Shown in pieces: positions 54,506-64,000 of a stretch of 64,000 bases of DNA. Numbering within the stretch: the first letter of the stretch is position 1; each line of letters opens with the position of its first letter. The stretch comes from CAZXEU01 sp965207385 (GTDB lineage Bacteria; Bacteroidota; Rhodothermia; Rhodothermales; Bin80), in contig CBDBLZ010000021.1 of assembly GCA_965207385.1 (NCBI GenBank), positions 558,001 to 622,000 on the forward strand, in the 5' to 3' direction. The translations under genes were made by a program, and so were the position numbers. The notes under the pieces were generated by a model. That model ran no database searches. It saw only the letters and a program-made list of their open reading frames with translations, and was not told where the DNA came from.

Positions 54506-55261
54506 TTACTCCAGAAGGGCTTTGACGTACTCCCTCCGCATCAGGCCAATGCCCGCAATCGAGATGCCTTTCGGGCAAACCGCTTCGCATTCGGCATGGT
54601 TGGAACAGTCCCCGAATCCCTCGCTGGACATCTGCTCAACCATGCGCAGCACGCGCTGTCCCGCCTCGATCACACCCTGAGGCAGAAGGGCCAGGTGGGC
54701 TACTTTTGCGGCCGTAAACAACGACGCCGACGAATTTGGGCACGCCGCCACGCAGGCGCCGCAGCCGATGCAGGATGCAAAGTCCATCGCTGAATCTGCG
54801 TCCGACTTCCGCACAGGAAGGGCGTTCGCATCCGGCGCACCGCCAGTTGTCGTAGAAATGTAACCTCCGGCCTCTACAATGCGGTCGAATGAACTGCGGT
54901 CCACGACCAGGTCCTTGACGATAGGGAATCCTCGAGCTCGCCACGGCTCGACGACGATGGTGTCGCCATCGGAAAACGTCCGCATGTGAAGCTGGCATAC
55001 GGCAGTGCGCTGCAGGGGGCCGTGGGCGATCCCACCGACCATGAGGCCGCATGAGCCGCAAATCCCTTCGCGGCAGTCGCTGTCGAATTCTACCGGATCG
55101 TCTCCCTGCCGGATGAGCTGTTCGTTCAACACGTCCAGCAACTCAAGGAAGGACATGTGGCTGTTGGCATCGCTGACCGTATAGTCAACGAGCTTTCCCG
55201 GTGTCTCCGGGCCGCTCTGTCTCCAGATGCGAAGATGAATGGTCATGGATTCGGCCATCAT
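54506..55261 (-). CDS. sdhB: Succinate dehydrogenase/fumarate reductase iron-sulfur subunit
   Basis: 251-residue subunit carrying three clusters from FAD to quinone. 2Fe-2S motif CREGICGSCGLMVGG at about 63-77, then CIGCGACVAACP at about 160-171 and CEAVCPKGI near the C-terminus for the 4Fe-4S and 3Fe-4S clusters. Length fits the short fumarate-reductase/Bacteroidota type. Two adjacent ATG codons (55261 and 55258) are possible starts. Order sdhC-sdhA-sdhB on the minus strand; 36 bp separate it from sdhA. Confidence 0.95.
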   Translation of the reverse strand: MMAESMTIHLRIWRQSGPETPGKLVDYTVSDANSHMSFLELLDVLNEQLIRQGDDPVEFDSDCREGICGSCGLMVGGIAHGPLQRTAVCQLHMRTFSDGDTIVVEPWRARGFPIVKDLVVDRSSFDRIVEAGGYISTTTGGAPDANALPVRKSDADSAMDFASCIGCGACVAACPNSSASLFTAAKVAHLALLPQGVIEAGQRVLRMVEQMSSEGFGDCSNHAECEAVCPKGISIAGIGLMRREYVKALLE

Positions 55262-55297
55262 CCTGGTGCTATGCGATGGAGATGGTGGGAAAAGGCT

Positions 55298-57255
<1,958 letters not shown>

Positions 57256-57256
<1 letters not shown>

Positions 57257-57957
57257 TACAGGTGGCTAAAGTAGATGTACAGGGGAACAATGGTAAACCC
57301 GATGCCAACCAGAATGGCTAGGGCAATGCCAATGGAGTATATGGTGCCGGAAAGCCTGGGCGGCACCCATCCCATGGACTGAAATGCGCTCCAGAATCCG
57401 TGGCGGAGATGATATCCCAGCAACAGAATGGCAAGCGGATACCCGAACGCGTACAACGGGTGCTGAAATTTCTCGGTCATCAGGCGCTTGAGATCACGTA
57501 CGGGCGTACCGTCCAGATCAGCGACATACCCTTCGGCCATGCCCGGTCCATACTTGAAGGACTTTAGGTGGATGACCAGGAAAGCAAGTAGCACAATGCC
57601 CGTAATGATCATCGTCCTTGAACTCAGGCTCTGACGGCTTGGCTTGCCGGCGGTCTTGTACTGGGCGTAGTTCTGCGGGCGGGCGTGGCGCTTGCGGATA
57701 TAAATGTTCACACCGATTATCGCGTGTACCAGCAACAGTGCCGCCAAACCAATCTCGGCCAGGTACAGCAGGGGTCCAAGGCTTGCGAGCTTGTGCGCGT
57801 AACTGTTGTAGGCGTGCTCGTATCCGCTGAGATAAGTCAGATTTCCGAGCATGTGAACAATCACGAATAGCCCTAGTCCGAGACCCGTAATGCCGGTCAG
57901 GATTTTCCGGCCAACAGGAGATCTAAAGGTCAGAACGAGGGCTTTCAGGCGATTCAT
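57256..57957 (-). CDS. sdhC: Succinate dehydrogenase cytochrome b subunit (SdhC b558 type)
   Basis: 233-residue membrane anchor of complex II. Five hydrophobic segments and histidines in VIHMLGNLTYL, LLVHAIIGVNIY, FLVIHLKSF and GYHLRHGFWS fit the single-subunit di-haem cytochrome b558 type, so no SdhD is needed. ATG 57957 (MNRLKAL) is preferred; a frame 57 bases longer upstream is not conserved. It is the first gene of sdhCAB. A hairpin 58062-58095 lies just upstream and may belong to its leader. Confidence 0.92.
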
Positions 57958-58061
57958 CGGAGCACTGAACCGGGTGATTGCGGCACCACCATAAAGCAGG
58001 CTTAAGGTAAGCAATTCGAGAGAACATGTAGCAAGGAGAGACTGACCGGCCTCTGCGGGGA

Positions 58062-58095
58062 ATGCAGGCGGTCATCGCTTCCAGGGCGCCTGCAT
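58062..58095 (-). repeat. 9-bp inverted repeat upstream of sdhC
   Basis: ATGCAGGCG (58062-58070) is the exact reverse complement of CGCCTGCAT (58087-58095), spacer 16 bases. It lies about 105-140 bp before the sdhC start, where an operator or leader hairpin of the sdh operon would be expected. Confidence 0.45.
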
Positions 58096-58798
58096 GACGA
58101 CCAGGAAGCCGCTACGCAAGACGCTTGGTCGCGACACTGCGGCGGCACCTTCCGGGCCGACGCATCCCGTTGCCAATCAGCCCGTGGGAGTGGATTCTGC
58201 AGCCAATTGGCTTGCCTCAGGCTCCGTGCAATAAAAGTTCAGCTTGCAGCGTGGCGCACGCAATAAGTTGACAATCGTGGCGAGCTGCTGCTCCCCGGCA
58301 CATGCGGCTGAGCGCGGAATTCGGCAGACCAAACAGGAACATGGACAGCGCGTGGCTGCCGGTGGATCGGCACACCACAGGCGCCGCCAACCCGGCAGCT
58401 TGACGAGACCAACCAAGAGAATCCCGCAGCCTCCTGTGCGCCATGTGTGGCGGCCTTGGCTGTGCATCATCCTGTCGGGATCTTGGATTCGAGCGGCCGT
58501 TCAGCGGCTATGCAGATCCCCACCGGGTAGCCCTGCACACCATGCACAAACTCCAGCCAGGAAACAGCTTCGCTGCCACCTGCGTTGATATTTCATATTG
58601 CTGTATCTAGAGCAAGAAAACGCTTGGGCTGCGTCTTTGAATGGGCGGCCGTCCTCACCTGAAGGGAGGAGCCTTGCCCGCACTGTTAATTGCCCCTACT
58701 TGATAGGATTGCGTGTCGGGAGAAAGTTTGATACCGACGCTGCCTCTAGGCGTTTATTACCCAACCAATTCATTGTTGCGCACTCCTTTTTGCGGGTC

Positions 58799-58815
58799 CC
58801 TGCAGCAGCTGCAGG
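58799..58815 (+). repeat. 17-bp odd palindrome upstream of rng
   Basis: CCTGCAGC-A-GCTGCAGG is a perfect palindrome with one central base, about 95-110 bp before the rng ATG. It could be a protein-binding operator; as RNA it cannot form a good hairpin because the loop is only one base. Confidence 0.4.
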
Positions 58816-58909
58816 ACAAGGCGGCGGATTCCTGTCGCGGTCCGCTTCCCTCCTAGCTGCTTTTTACGGACGATGATATCCGATTGGAGTGTGTTCGCCG
58901 GTGATTCAC

Positions 58910-60748
58910 ATGTCGAAAGAAATAGTCATTAACGTCGAAAAAGAGCAGACTCGCATCGCCATTGTCGAGAACGGTGCCCTTTCGGAACTGTATTTCGAGA
59001 GTCCGGAAAACACCCGTACGCTGGGTGATATCTACCTTGGCAAGGTCAAGAAGCTGCGGCCCAGCATCAAGGCGGCGTTCGTCGACATAGGGCAGAGGCA
59101 GGATGCCTTTCTGCACTATTCAGATTTGACCGAGAAATTGGAAGCCTTCTTGGCCTTCGTGAAGGAGAAAGCTCCGCAGGTAGGACAGTTTTGGCAAGCC
59201 AATACGGGCCCCAATAAAGGGACCGCTCTGGCCAACCGGCGCGGAGGCGGTACCGGGAGTCCACGCCGAAGGGCTTCTCCGGATGTCCTGAAGCGCGGGC
59301 AGCGTGTACTCGTAAGGATAGTCAAGGAGCCTATCTCGACCAAGGGGAGCCGGGTTTCGACAGACATTTCCCTGGCGGGGCGGTTTTTGGTCCTGGTCCC
59401 TCTGGCCGACTATACGGCAGTATCCAAGAAGATTCATTCCGCCAAGGAGCGCCGCCGGCTTAAGGAACTTGCGCGCATGCTCAAGCCTGACGGCTTCGGG
59501 GTCATTGTGCGAACGGTCGCTCAGGGCAAGGACGTTCGGGCAATCGACACCGATATGCGGCTGCTCCTGGAGAAGTGGCGCAAGATTGAGCGCCGTCTGG
59601 CGGGCCGCCCCGAAGGTCCGATACAGGTGCACGAAGACGTCAGTATGGCGTCGTCTATTATTCGGGACCTGTTTTCGAGCGATTTCGATCGAATTCTGAT
59701 AGATCATCCGCGGTTTCAGCGCAACGTCAGAAGCTATGTTCAGGCTGTCGCACCAAAAATGGTGTCCGCGGTTCAACTCTACAAAGGTAACAAGCACATC
59801 TTTGAGGCCTGCAACCTGGATCGCGATATCGGCCAGGTTTTCGAGAGTAGTGTCAATCTGCCGTCAGGCGGCTACATCATAATTGAACGTACCGAAGCCA
59901 TGCACGTCGTGGACGTGAATTCGGGCCGCAGCGGACGTGGCCTTGGCCAGGAAGAGAATGCGCTAAAGGTAAATATGGAGGCAGCCCGCGTGCTTTCGCG
60001 CCAGGTGAGACTGCGCGATCTGGGCGGAATCATTGTGGTGGACTTTATTGACCTGCATGAGGCGAGCAACAGAAAGAAATTACTTGATGAATTGGTAAAT
60101 CAGTTCCGGGGTGACCGCGCCGTTACCAGAGTACTGCCCATGAGCGAATTCGGGTTGATTCAAATCACGCGGCAAAGGCTAAGGCCCAGTATCACGGCTA
60201 CTTTCGACGGAAACGGCGGGTTTTCCTCCGACGGGGATACCGGCCGGACCGAGGATGCCGCGATTACGGAAATGATCCTGGAAATGGAAAGCAGCATATC
60301 TTCCTGCGTCAGGCAAGATGGGCGAAATGCCGGTGTGCGAGTGGTGGTTCATCCATTCACAGCGGCCTACCTGCACAGGGGGCTGCCGAGCCTGGTCATG
60401 AGATGGCGGATGAAGTATCGATGCAGGATTGTGCTCGAATCTGATTCCGGAATGGACCCGATGGCATTTCGTTGCCTGAGTTCGAAATCCCTCCGTGGAG
60501 AATCAGGTGGTGATGACGCTTCAGAGAATCAAGCGGAAAGCGAGCCCGCAGTGGTGCCCGGCCGCGAGGCGGAGCCGAGCACTTCCTCCGACGGCCCAAA
60601 GGCCCGGCGGCACGGGGTCCGCAGGGGGCGCCCTTCAGGCCAGCGTCGTTCCGGTTCGCAAGGCGCGCGGCGGACATCGGAAAAGAGGCAGGCGCGAAAA
60701 GTCGATCCTGACCACCAGGTGTCGGGCAATGGAAGGAAGACTGGGTGA
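58910..60748 (+). CDS. rng: Ribonuclease E/G family endoribonuclease
   Basis: 612-residue RNase that processes 16S rRNA 5' ends and cuts A/U-rich RNA. The S1 domain (about 37-130) carries a basic insertion around residues 85-125. Catalytic acids are D335 (HVVDVNSGR) and D378 (IVVDFIDLHE), followed by ITRQRLRPSI. The CPxC zinc-link that normally follows that motif is missing (residues read TATFDGNGGFSSDG), as I recall for Bacteroidota enzymes. A tail of about 85 residues rich in Arg/Gly/Ser may bind RNA. ATG 58910 chosen over GTG 58889. A palindrome lies about 100 bp upstream. Confidence 0.92.
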   Translation: MSKEIVINVEKEQTRIAIVENGALSELYFESPENTRTLGDIYLGKVKKLRPSIKAAFVDIGQRQDAFLHYSDLTEKLEAFLAFVKEKAPQVGQFWQANTGPNKGTALANRRGGGTGSPRRRASPDVLKRGQRVLVRIVKEPISTKGSRVSTDISLAGRFLVLVPLADYTAVSKKIHSAKERRRLKELARMLKPDGFGVIVRTVAQGKDVRAIDTDMRLLLEKWRKIERRLAGRPEGPIQVHEDVSMASSIIRDLFSSDFDRILIDHPRFQRNVRSYVQAVAPKMVSAVQLYKGNKHIFEACNLDRDIGQVFESSVNLPSGGYIIIERTEAMHVVDVNSGRSGRGLGQEENALKVNMEAARVLSRQVRLRDLGGIIVVDFIDLHEASNRKKLLDELVNQFRGDRAVTRVLPMSEFGLIQITRQRLRPSITATFDGNGGFSSDGDTGRTEDAAITEMILEMESSISSCVRQDGRNAGVRVVVHPFTAAYLHRGLPSLVMRWRMKYRCRIVLESDSGMDPMAFRCLSSKSLRGESGGDDASENQAESEPAVVPGREAEPSTSSDGPKARRHGVRRGRPSGQRRSGSQGARRTSEKRQARKVDPDHQVSGNGRKTG

Positions 60749-60754
60749 TGACTG

Positions 60755-61525
60755 GTGGGACCGGCAAGGGCGTACAAGACAGCCTTGATTCTGACCGGGG
60801 CCACAGTGTTATGCAGCGGCGCTGCAATCGCACAAGTGTCACCGATATTTGGCGCTGGTCGACAGGCGCTCTCGGTGGCCGTTGGCGCTTTAACGTTCCG
60901 GTACGACGGCACGGGCATTGCCGAACTTGGCGGCGAAGGGCTGCCGAGTTTCGATTTCTCCGGTCTCGTGTACGGGCTAACGTATACCAACGCAGCAGCG
61001 CGCGCCGGGCTGGCAGCCGGTGTGCAGCCGGCAGAGGGTGCAGGCACAAGCCTCAGGCTGATTGATGCATGGCTGATCTCGAGCGGCTACCAGTTGCAAG
61101 GACGCAATCAGCCAGGAAAGACTTATTTTCGGATTCCGTTGGTGCTGGCGGCAACGTACCGCCATGCGAAGCTTCGCGACGAGCCGGGATCATTGACTTT
61201 CAGTGCCACCAGTGTGGGCTTGGGTTTGGGGGCCACACTGAATGGTCAGGCAGGTGACCGCTTACATTGGAGGCTGGACGTACATCCGGCAGCGGGATTG
61301 GTTACTTCCTCGCAGACGGATGCGGTCGGGCTAGGCTACCTGGCGCACGCAGAAGCGGCCGCAAGACTGGCAAGCATCAAGGGGCGCTTCGGATTTACAA
61401 TGGGCTACACACTGCGATATCAAGTTTGGAATAACCGAGGTTCGCGGCGATTGGGAGAAATTCCGGACGAGTTGTACGATTACCGAGGCCGGGTGCACGC
61501 TGTTAGTGCAGGCCTAACATTCTAG
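60755..61525 (+). CDS. Outer-membrane beta-barrel protein of unknown function
   Basis: 256-residue exported protein: signal peptide (about 1-26, ending AIAQ) followed by alternating hydrophobic/polar strands and a C-terminal phenylalanine (SAGLTF), the usual signature of outer-membrane barrels inserted by BamA. Eight to ten strands seem likely. The start is a GTG six bases after the rng stop; no in-frame ATG lies nearby. No family is recognised. It is probably co-transcribed with rng. Confidence 0.75.
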   Translation: MGPARAYKTALILTGATVLCSGAAIAQVSPIFGAGRQALSVAVGALTFRYDGTGIAELGGEGLPSFDFSGLVYGLTYTNAAARAGLAAGVQPAEGAGTSLRLIDAWLISSGYQLQGRNQPGKTYFRIPLVLAATYRHAKLRDEPGSLTFSATSVGLGLGATLNGQAGDRLHWRLDVHPAAGLVTSSQTDAVGLGYLAHAEAAARLASIKGRFGFTMGYTLRYQVWNNRGSRRLGEIPDELYDYRGRVHAVSAGLTF

Positions 61526-61565
61526 AATCGAGCTGTTACGCCAAGACGGACGGGCAACCTCTGCC

Positions 61566-61886
61566 ATGCACTCGAAGCCTTCCGGCCAAATGCGAGCCCG
61601 GCCCATGAGGCCGCTTGTGCTGAGGGCTGCCCTGGAGGATGTGGCACAGCGGTTGGGCCTGTCGGTAAGGTGGGAAGCCGGTCACTTTCGAGGTGGGCGC
61701 TGTACCGTCAACGGAGAAGATGTCATCATCCTGAATCGCCATCATCCCGTGGACACGCATCTCGTTATTCTTGCCAGGTGCCTGAAGGAAGGTCCACTTG
61801 ATACGGTGTACATTCGCCCGTCCGTACGGGAAGCCATCAATACGCTGGCAGCCGGGAAGGAACGGATTAATCTGGATGACGGGTAG
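61566..61886 (+). CDS. Small conserved protein of unknown function
   Basis: 106-residue soluble protein with no signal peptide. It has a helical N-terminal half (LRAALEDVAQRLGLSVRWE) and a strand-rich middle (GGRCTVNGEDVIILNRHHP) followed by LVILARCLKEGPLDTVYI. I recall similar unnamed proteins in Bacteroidota/Chlorobi, also next to MBL-fold hydrolases, but cannot name a domain. In-frame ATGs at 61590 and 61605 are alternative starts. It ends 10 bp before the hydrolase gene. Confidence 0.72.
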   Translation: MHSKPSGQMRARPMRPLVLRAALEDVAQRLGLSVRWEAGHFRGGRCTVNGEDVIILNRHHPVDTHLVILARCLKEGPLDTVYIRPSVREAINTLAAGKERINLDDG

Positions 61887-61896
61887 AGGCCGGCTG

Positions 61897-62685
61897 ATGC
61901 GGGTGACACTTCTCGGGACCGGAACTTCCACAGGCGTGCCTGTCATTGGTTGTCGGTGTCGCGTCTGCAGCTCCACTGATCCGCGGGATGCCAGGACGCG
62001 GTGTGCATGTTACGTGTGGGCCATGGGCATGGGTATCGTGATAGACACGGGCCCGGACTTCCGTTATCAGATGCTCAGGGAGGGAATCAATCGAATCGAC
62101 GCGGTTCTGTATACGCACCACCACTTCGACCACGTTGTGGGAGTCGATGACTTGCGACCGTACTTCTTTCAAAATGCGGTGCCCATGGCCTGTTACGCCT
62201 ACACGCGAACGGCGCATGAACTAAGGCGCATGTTTCCGTACATATTCGATGGTGGCGTTACGTACGGGGCCGCCCCGCGGCTGCAACTGCAGGAGGTCGA
62301 GGCTTCCTTCACCGTTCGGAGCCGCTACGGCGGGGACTGCTCGCTGGAAGTCGTTCCGCTGGAGTTGCTCCATGGCACGTTGCACGTTTTCGGCTACCGC
62401 ATCGGCAGATTCGCCTACATTACCGATGCAAATCACATTCCAGACGAGACATACGATCGCTTGCAGTGCGTGGATGTACTCGTCATAGACGCGCTTCGAC
62501 ACGCGCCACATCCGCGACACTTTACAATTGACGAGGCGCTTGCGGTAGCCGAGCGCATTGGGGCGCGTCAGACCTACCTGGTTCACATCACGCACAACGT
62601 GCTACACGCCGAAGAGGAGGAGCGTCTTCCGAAAGGCGTCGCACTGGGATATGATGGACTGACCTTCGAAGTAAGCACAGACTAG
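61897..62685 (+). CDS. MBL-fold metal hydrolase, PhnP-like
   Basis: 262-residue metallo-beta-lactamase-fold hydrolase. It starts RVTLLGTGTSTGVPVIGCRC, the PhnP-type opening with a cysteine pair (CRCRVCSS), and has the metal motif THHHFDHVVGVDDLRP (HxHxDH). Further ligands are in ITDANHIP and the C-terminal LVHITHNV. PhnP acts on cyclic phosphate sugars; related family members cleave other phosphodiesters, so the substrate is open. The frame extends further upstream (ATG 61876) over the preceding gene's end, but 61897 gives the family start. Confidence 0.9.
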   Translation: MRVTLLGTGTSTGVPVIGCRCRVCSSTDPRDARTRCACYVWAMGMGIVIDTGPDFRYQMLREGINRIDAVLYTHHHFDHVVGVDDLRPYFFQNAVPMACYAYTRTAHELRRMFPYIFDGGVTYGAAPRLQLQEVEASFTVRSRYGGDCSLEVVPLELLHGTLHVFGYRIGRFAYITDANHIPDETYDRLQCVDVLVIDALRHAPHPRHFTIDEALAVAERIGARQTYLVHITHNVLHAEEEERLPKGVALGYDGLTFEVSTD

Positions 62686-62694
62686 GCTGAAGCC

Positions 62695-63120
62695 ATGACC
62701 GTTCTGGTACTCAATGGACCAAACCTGAATCGCCTGGGCCGGCGGCAAACCGAAATCTACGGACATGCCACTCTTGCAGATCTTGAATCGGGTCTCCGGT
62801 CCAGTTTTCCGGGCGTGGGATTCGAGTTCTTTCAGAGCAATCATGAGGGTGAACTGATCGATCGCATACACGCGGCGCAGGATTCCGGTGCAGCCGGGAT
62901 AGTGTTCAATCCGGGAGCACTGACGCATACGTCTGTAAGCTTGCGCGACGCGATAGCCTCGGTGGACGTCCCGGTTGTGGAAGTGCATGTTTCGAACGTG
63001 TATCGAAGGGAGGCCTTCCGGCATCGTTCCATGTTGGCGCCCGTGTGTGCAGGCCAGATAGCCGGACTGGGGCTGCTGGGATATGAGCTGGCGGTTCGCT
63101 TCCTGACAAAGGCTTCCTGA
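62695..63120 (+). CDS. aroQ: 3-dehydroquinate dehydratase, type II
   Basis: Third step of the shikimate pathway. The 141-residue protein has LNGPNLNRLGRRQTEIYG (active-site Asn, Arg and Tyr), FQSNHEGELIDRIH, NPGALTHTSVSLRDAI and the C-terminal EVHVSNVYRREAFRHRS. Length and motifs match the dodecameric type II enzyme exactly. It lies nine bases after the MBL-fold gene. Confidence 0.96.
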   Translation: MTVLVLNGPNLNRLGRRQTEIYGHATLADLESGLRSSFPGVGFEFFQSNHEGELIDRIHAAQDSGAAGIVFNPGALTHTSVSLRDAIASVDVPVVEVHVSNVYRREAFRHRSMLAPVCAGQIAGLGLLGYELAVRFLTKAS

Positions 63121-63141
63121 GCAAGCCATGCGCAGTTGCTG

Positions 63142-63642
63142 ATGGCGGGGTTTCGAGCACATCTTGCCGGGGCTGGCGTTTTTGGCCTTGTGTATCTGGG
63201 AGCACTGATTGCCGTCTATGCGGTAGATGCTGCCTACGATCGCTTTTCCCTGCTGGAGCTGGCAGCATATCCGGCGGTTCTGTTCATGATTTGCCTGTTG
63301 TTTGCCCTATGGCCGGATGTGGACACAGCCTCTCTCAGCCGGAAGACATTCTATTCGCTGTTTCTGATTGTCGACGTAACACTTGTGGCCACCCGTCACT
63401 ACCAGGAAGCCGCCTATTTGGGACTGTTTGCCCTCGTTCCGGTAATCAGCCGGCATCGCGGCTGGACGCACTCCTGGTGGGCTATGGTTCTCGTACCGGC
63501 GCCGCTATTCGTCCTGCCCCTTCTGCTGCTGCCGGAACGTCCCTTATCGGGACTGCCGTTCTACGGCGCGGCCGTGACGGGATACTTCAGTCATCTATTC
63601 CTCGATGGGCTCGCACCCGGCAGAAGGCGCGCCCGCCGGTAG
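63142..63642 (+). CDS. YdjM-like membrane-bound metal-dependent hydrolase family protein
   Basis: 166-residue integral membrane protein with about four membrane segments. The family's metal-binding residues are seen as WPDVDT (about 58) and HRGWTHSWW (about 109-117), with a last histidine in YFSHLFLDGL. YdjM/YbfP-type proteins are annotated as metal-dependent hydrolases of unknown substrate. ATG 63142 is preferred to a TTG at 63136. It is convergent with nadE. Confidence 0.82.
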   Translation: MAGFRAHLAGAGVFGLVYLGALIAVYAVDAAYDRFSLLELAAYPAVLFMICLLFALWPDVDTASLSRKTFYSLFLIVDVTLVATRHYQEAAYLGLFALVPVISRHRGWTHSWWAMVLVPAPLFVLPLLLLPERPLSGLPFYGAAVTGYFSHLFLDGLAPGRRRARR

Positions 63643-63672
63643 GAACCCGCGCGGCCCGCAATTCGGGCACGG

Positions 63673-64000
63673 TCAGGTTCGCCGCATGACCAGCGGTAGC
63701 CGCCGGCCCGCTCCAAATGCCTTGGATGTCACGCGAATGCTCGGGGGTGCTTGCCACCGCTTGTATTCATTGCGGTCGACATGCTGCAGGATTTCGTCAA
63801 TGAGCGCTTCGTCATAGCCGGTCGCGTGGACTATCTGCGGCGCCGACTGCCTTTCCTCCACGTAACGCCGCAAGATGTCGTCCAGTACGGGATACGGCGG
63901 CAGCGAGTCCTGATCGGTTTGGTCGGGCCTCAATTCGGCCGAGGGCGGCTTGGAAATGGTACTCATAGGAATAGGCGCCGCGCCGCGCGCCTTGGCATTG
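63673..64000 (-). CDS. nadE: NAD+ synthase (glutamine-dependent), C-terminal end only
   Basis: About 108 residues of the C-terminal part are inside the window; the frame is open to the right edge. KPPSAELRPDQTDQDSLPPY and VDRNEYKRWQAPPSIRVT followed by FGAGRRLP are hallmarks of the C-terminus of glutamine-dependent NadE, which amidates deamido-NAD in the last step of NAD synthesis. A methionine inside this part is not the true start. Confidence 0.92.
   Translation of the reverse strand, partial: NAKARGAAPIPMSTISKPPSAELRPDQTDQDSLPPYPVLDDILRRYVEERQSAPQIVHATGYDEALIDEILQHVDRNEYKRWQAPPSIRVTSKAFGAGRRLPLVMRRT

Larger units (their letters stand above)
57958..58909. other. Gene-free region between sdhC and rng (about 950 bp)
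   Basis: Divergent intergenic space, far longer than others in this window. Several open frames of 60-115 codons exist on both strands but show no domain, start context or composition like real genes. It holds two clear inverted repeats, listed separately. No RNase P RNA, tmRNA, SRP RNA, 6S-like RNA or tRNA could be recognised by eye. Confidence 0.5.

Noticed and set aside
58144..58166. Minus-strand GGCCCGGAAGGTGCCGCC resembling the SRP RNA GGAA apical loop
   Set aside because: The flanking GTCAGG and AGCAGCC asymmetric loop is absent and the outer sequences do not pair.
58268..58300. TTGACA as a possible -35 element
   Set aside because: No -10-like hexamer follows at 16-18 bases (the sequence is GC-rich there).
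58177..58876. Open frames of 60-115 codons on both strands between sdhC and rng
   Set aside because: No recognisable domain, no good start context, and residue composition is that of random GC-rich translation.
60529..61049. Open frames on the minus strand opposite the rng tail and barrel gene
   Set aside because: They mirror Arg/Gly-rich coding on the plus strand, where both real genes have coherent domain features.

Overview
The window is an ordinary, gene-dense bacterial chromosome segment of fairly high GC. It most likely comes from the FCB superphylum, and best fits a Rhodothermota/Bacteroidota-type organism. The support is: a dcw cluster in which murE runs straight into mraY with no murF; FtsI with a PASTA tail; UvrA and RNase G that lack cysteine pairs present in the E. 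coli proteins; a single-subunit cytochrome-b SdhC followed by SdhA and SdhB; a PKD-containing OmpA protein; many lipoproteins and S9/D-aminoacylase-type secreted hydrolases. This placement is inference; no rRNA is present to confirm it.

Layout. 1-2404: uvrA (minus strand, C-terminus outside the window). 2531-5928: a BatA-like VWA membrane protein and hflX. 5951-7252: a compact insertion holding a stand-alone tnpB, between hflX and gyrB. 7279-13898: gyrB, a three-gene envelope-glycan set (GT2, GT4, methyltransferase) and pyrG. 13899-14500: a long non-coding stretch ending in a MraZ operator array. 14501-29499: the division/cell-wall cluster mraZ-rsmH-ftsL-ftsI-murE-mraY-murD-ftsW-murG-murC-ftsQ-ftsA-ftsZ, mostly with overlapping start/stop codons. 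29617-32511: rpsT, an OmpA/PKD outer-membrane protein and queG. 32518-35172 (minus): lysS, a peptidyl-prolyl isomerase lipoprotein and a small conserved unknown. 35307-38964: a GT4 and a secreted double beta-propeller protein. 38965-41098 (minus): an enolase-superfamily epimerase plus a DUF1611 protein, matching the DgcA/DgcN D-glutamate pair. 41269-52681: glucan phosphorylase, a lipoprotein, a DPP-IV-type peptidase, a D-aminoacylase-like lipoprotein, an acyl-CoA carboxylase beta subunit and a LysM lytic transglycosylase. 53028-57957 (minus): a CaCA cation exchanger and sdhCAB. 58910-63642: RNase G, a beta-barrel protein, a small unknown, a PhnP-like MBL hydrolase, aroQ and a YdjM-like membrane protein. 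63673-64000: the C-terminal end of nadE.

The most unusual object is the tnpB insertion. The gene lies between 24-bp imperfect terminal inverted repeats starting with GGG (20 of 24 positions match), and these are flanked by an identical 8-bp direct repeat (TAATCGCG) at exactly symmetrical positions. That is the signature of a DDE-type transposon with an 8-bp target duplication, not of the IS200/IS605 elements that normally carry tnpB. All TnpB catalytic and zinc residues are present, and the last ~120 bases of the gene fold on paper into consecutive perfect hairpins, as expected for an omega-RNA scaffold. I read it as an RNA-guided nuclease carried by a non-autonomous, trans-mobilised element.

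Other points worth attention are two mutually exclusive hairpins ending at the start codon of the VWA gene, the MraZ box array with an adjacent 10-bp palindrome, a D-aminoacylase homologue without its usual HxH metal motif, and a roughly 950-bp gene-free region between sdhC and rng. No CRISPR array, prophage, rRNA or convincing tRNA was found.
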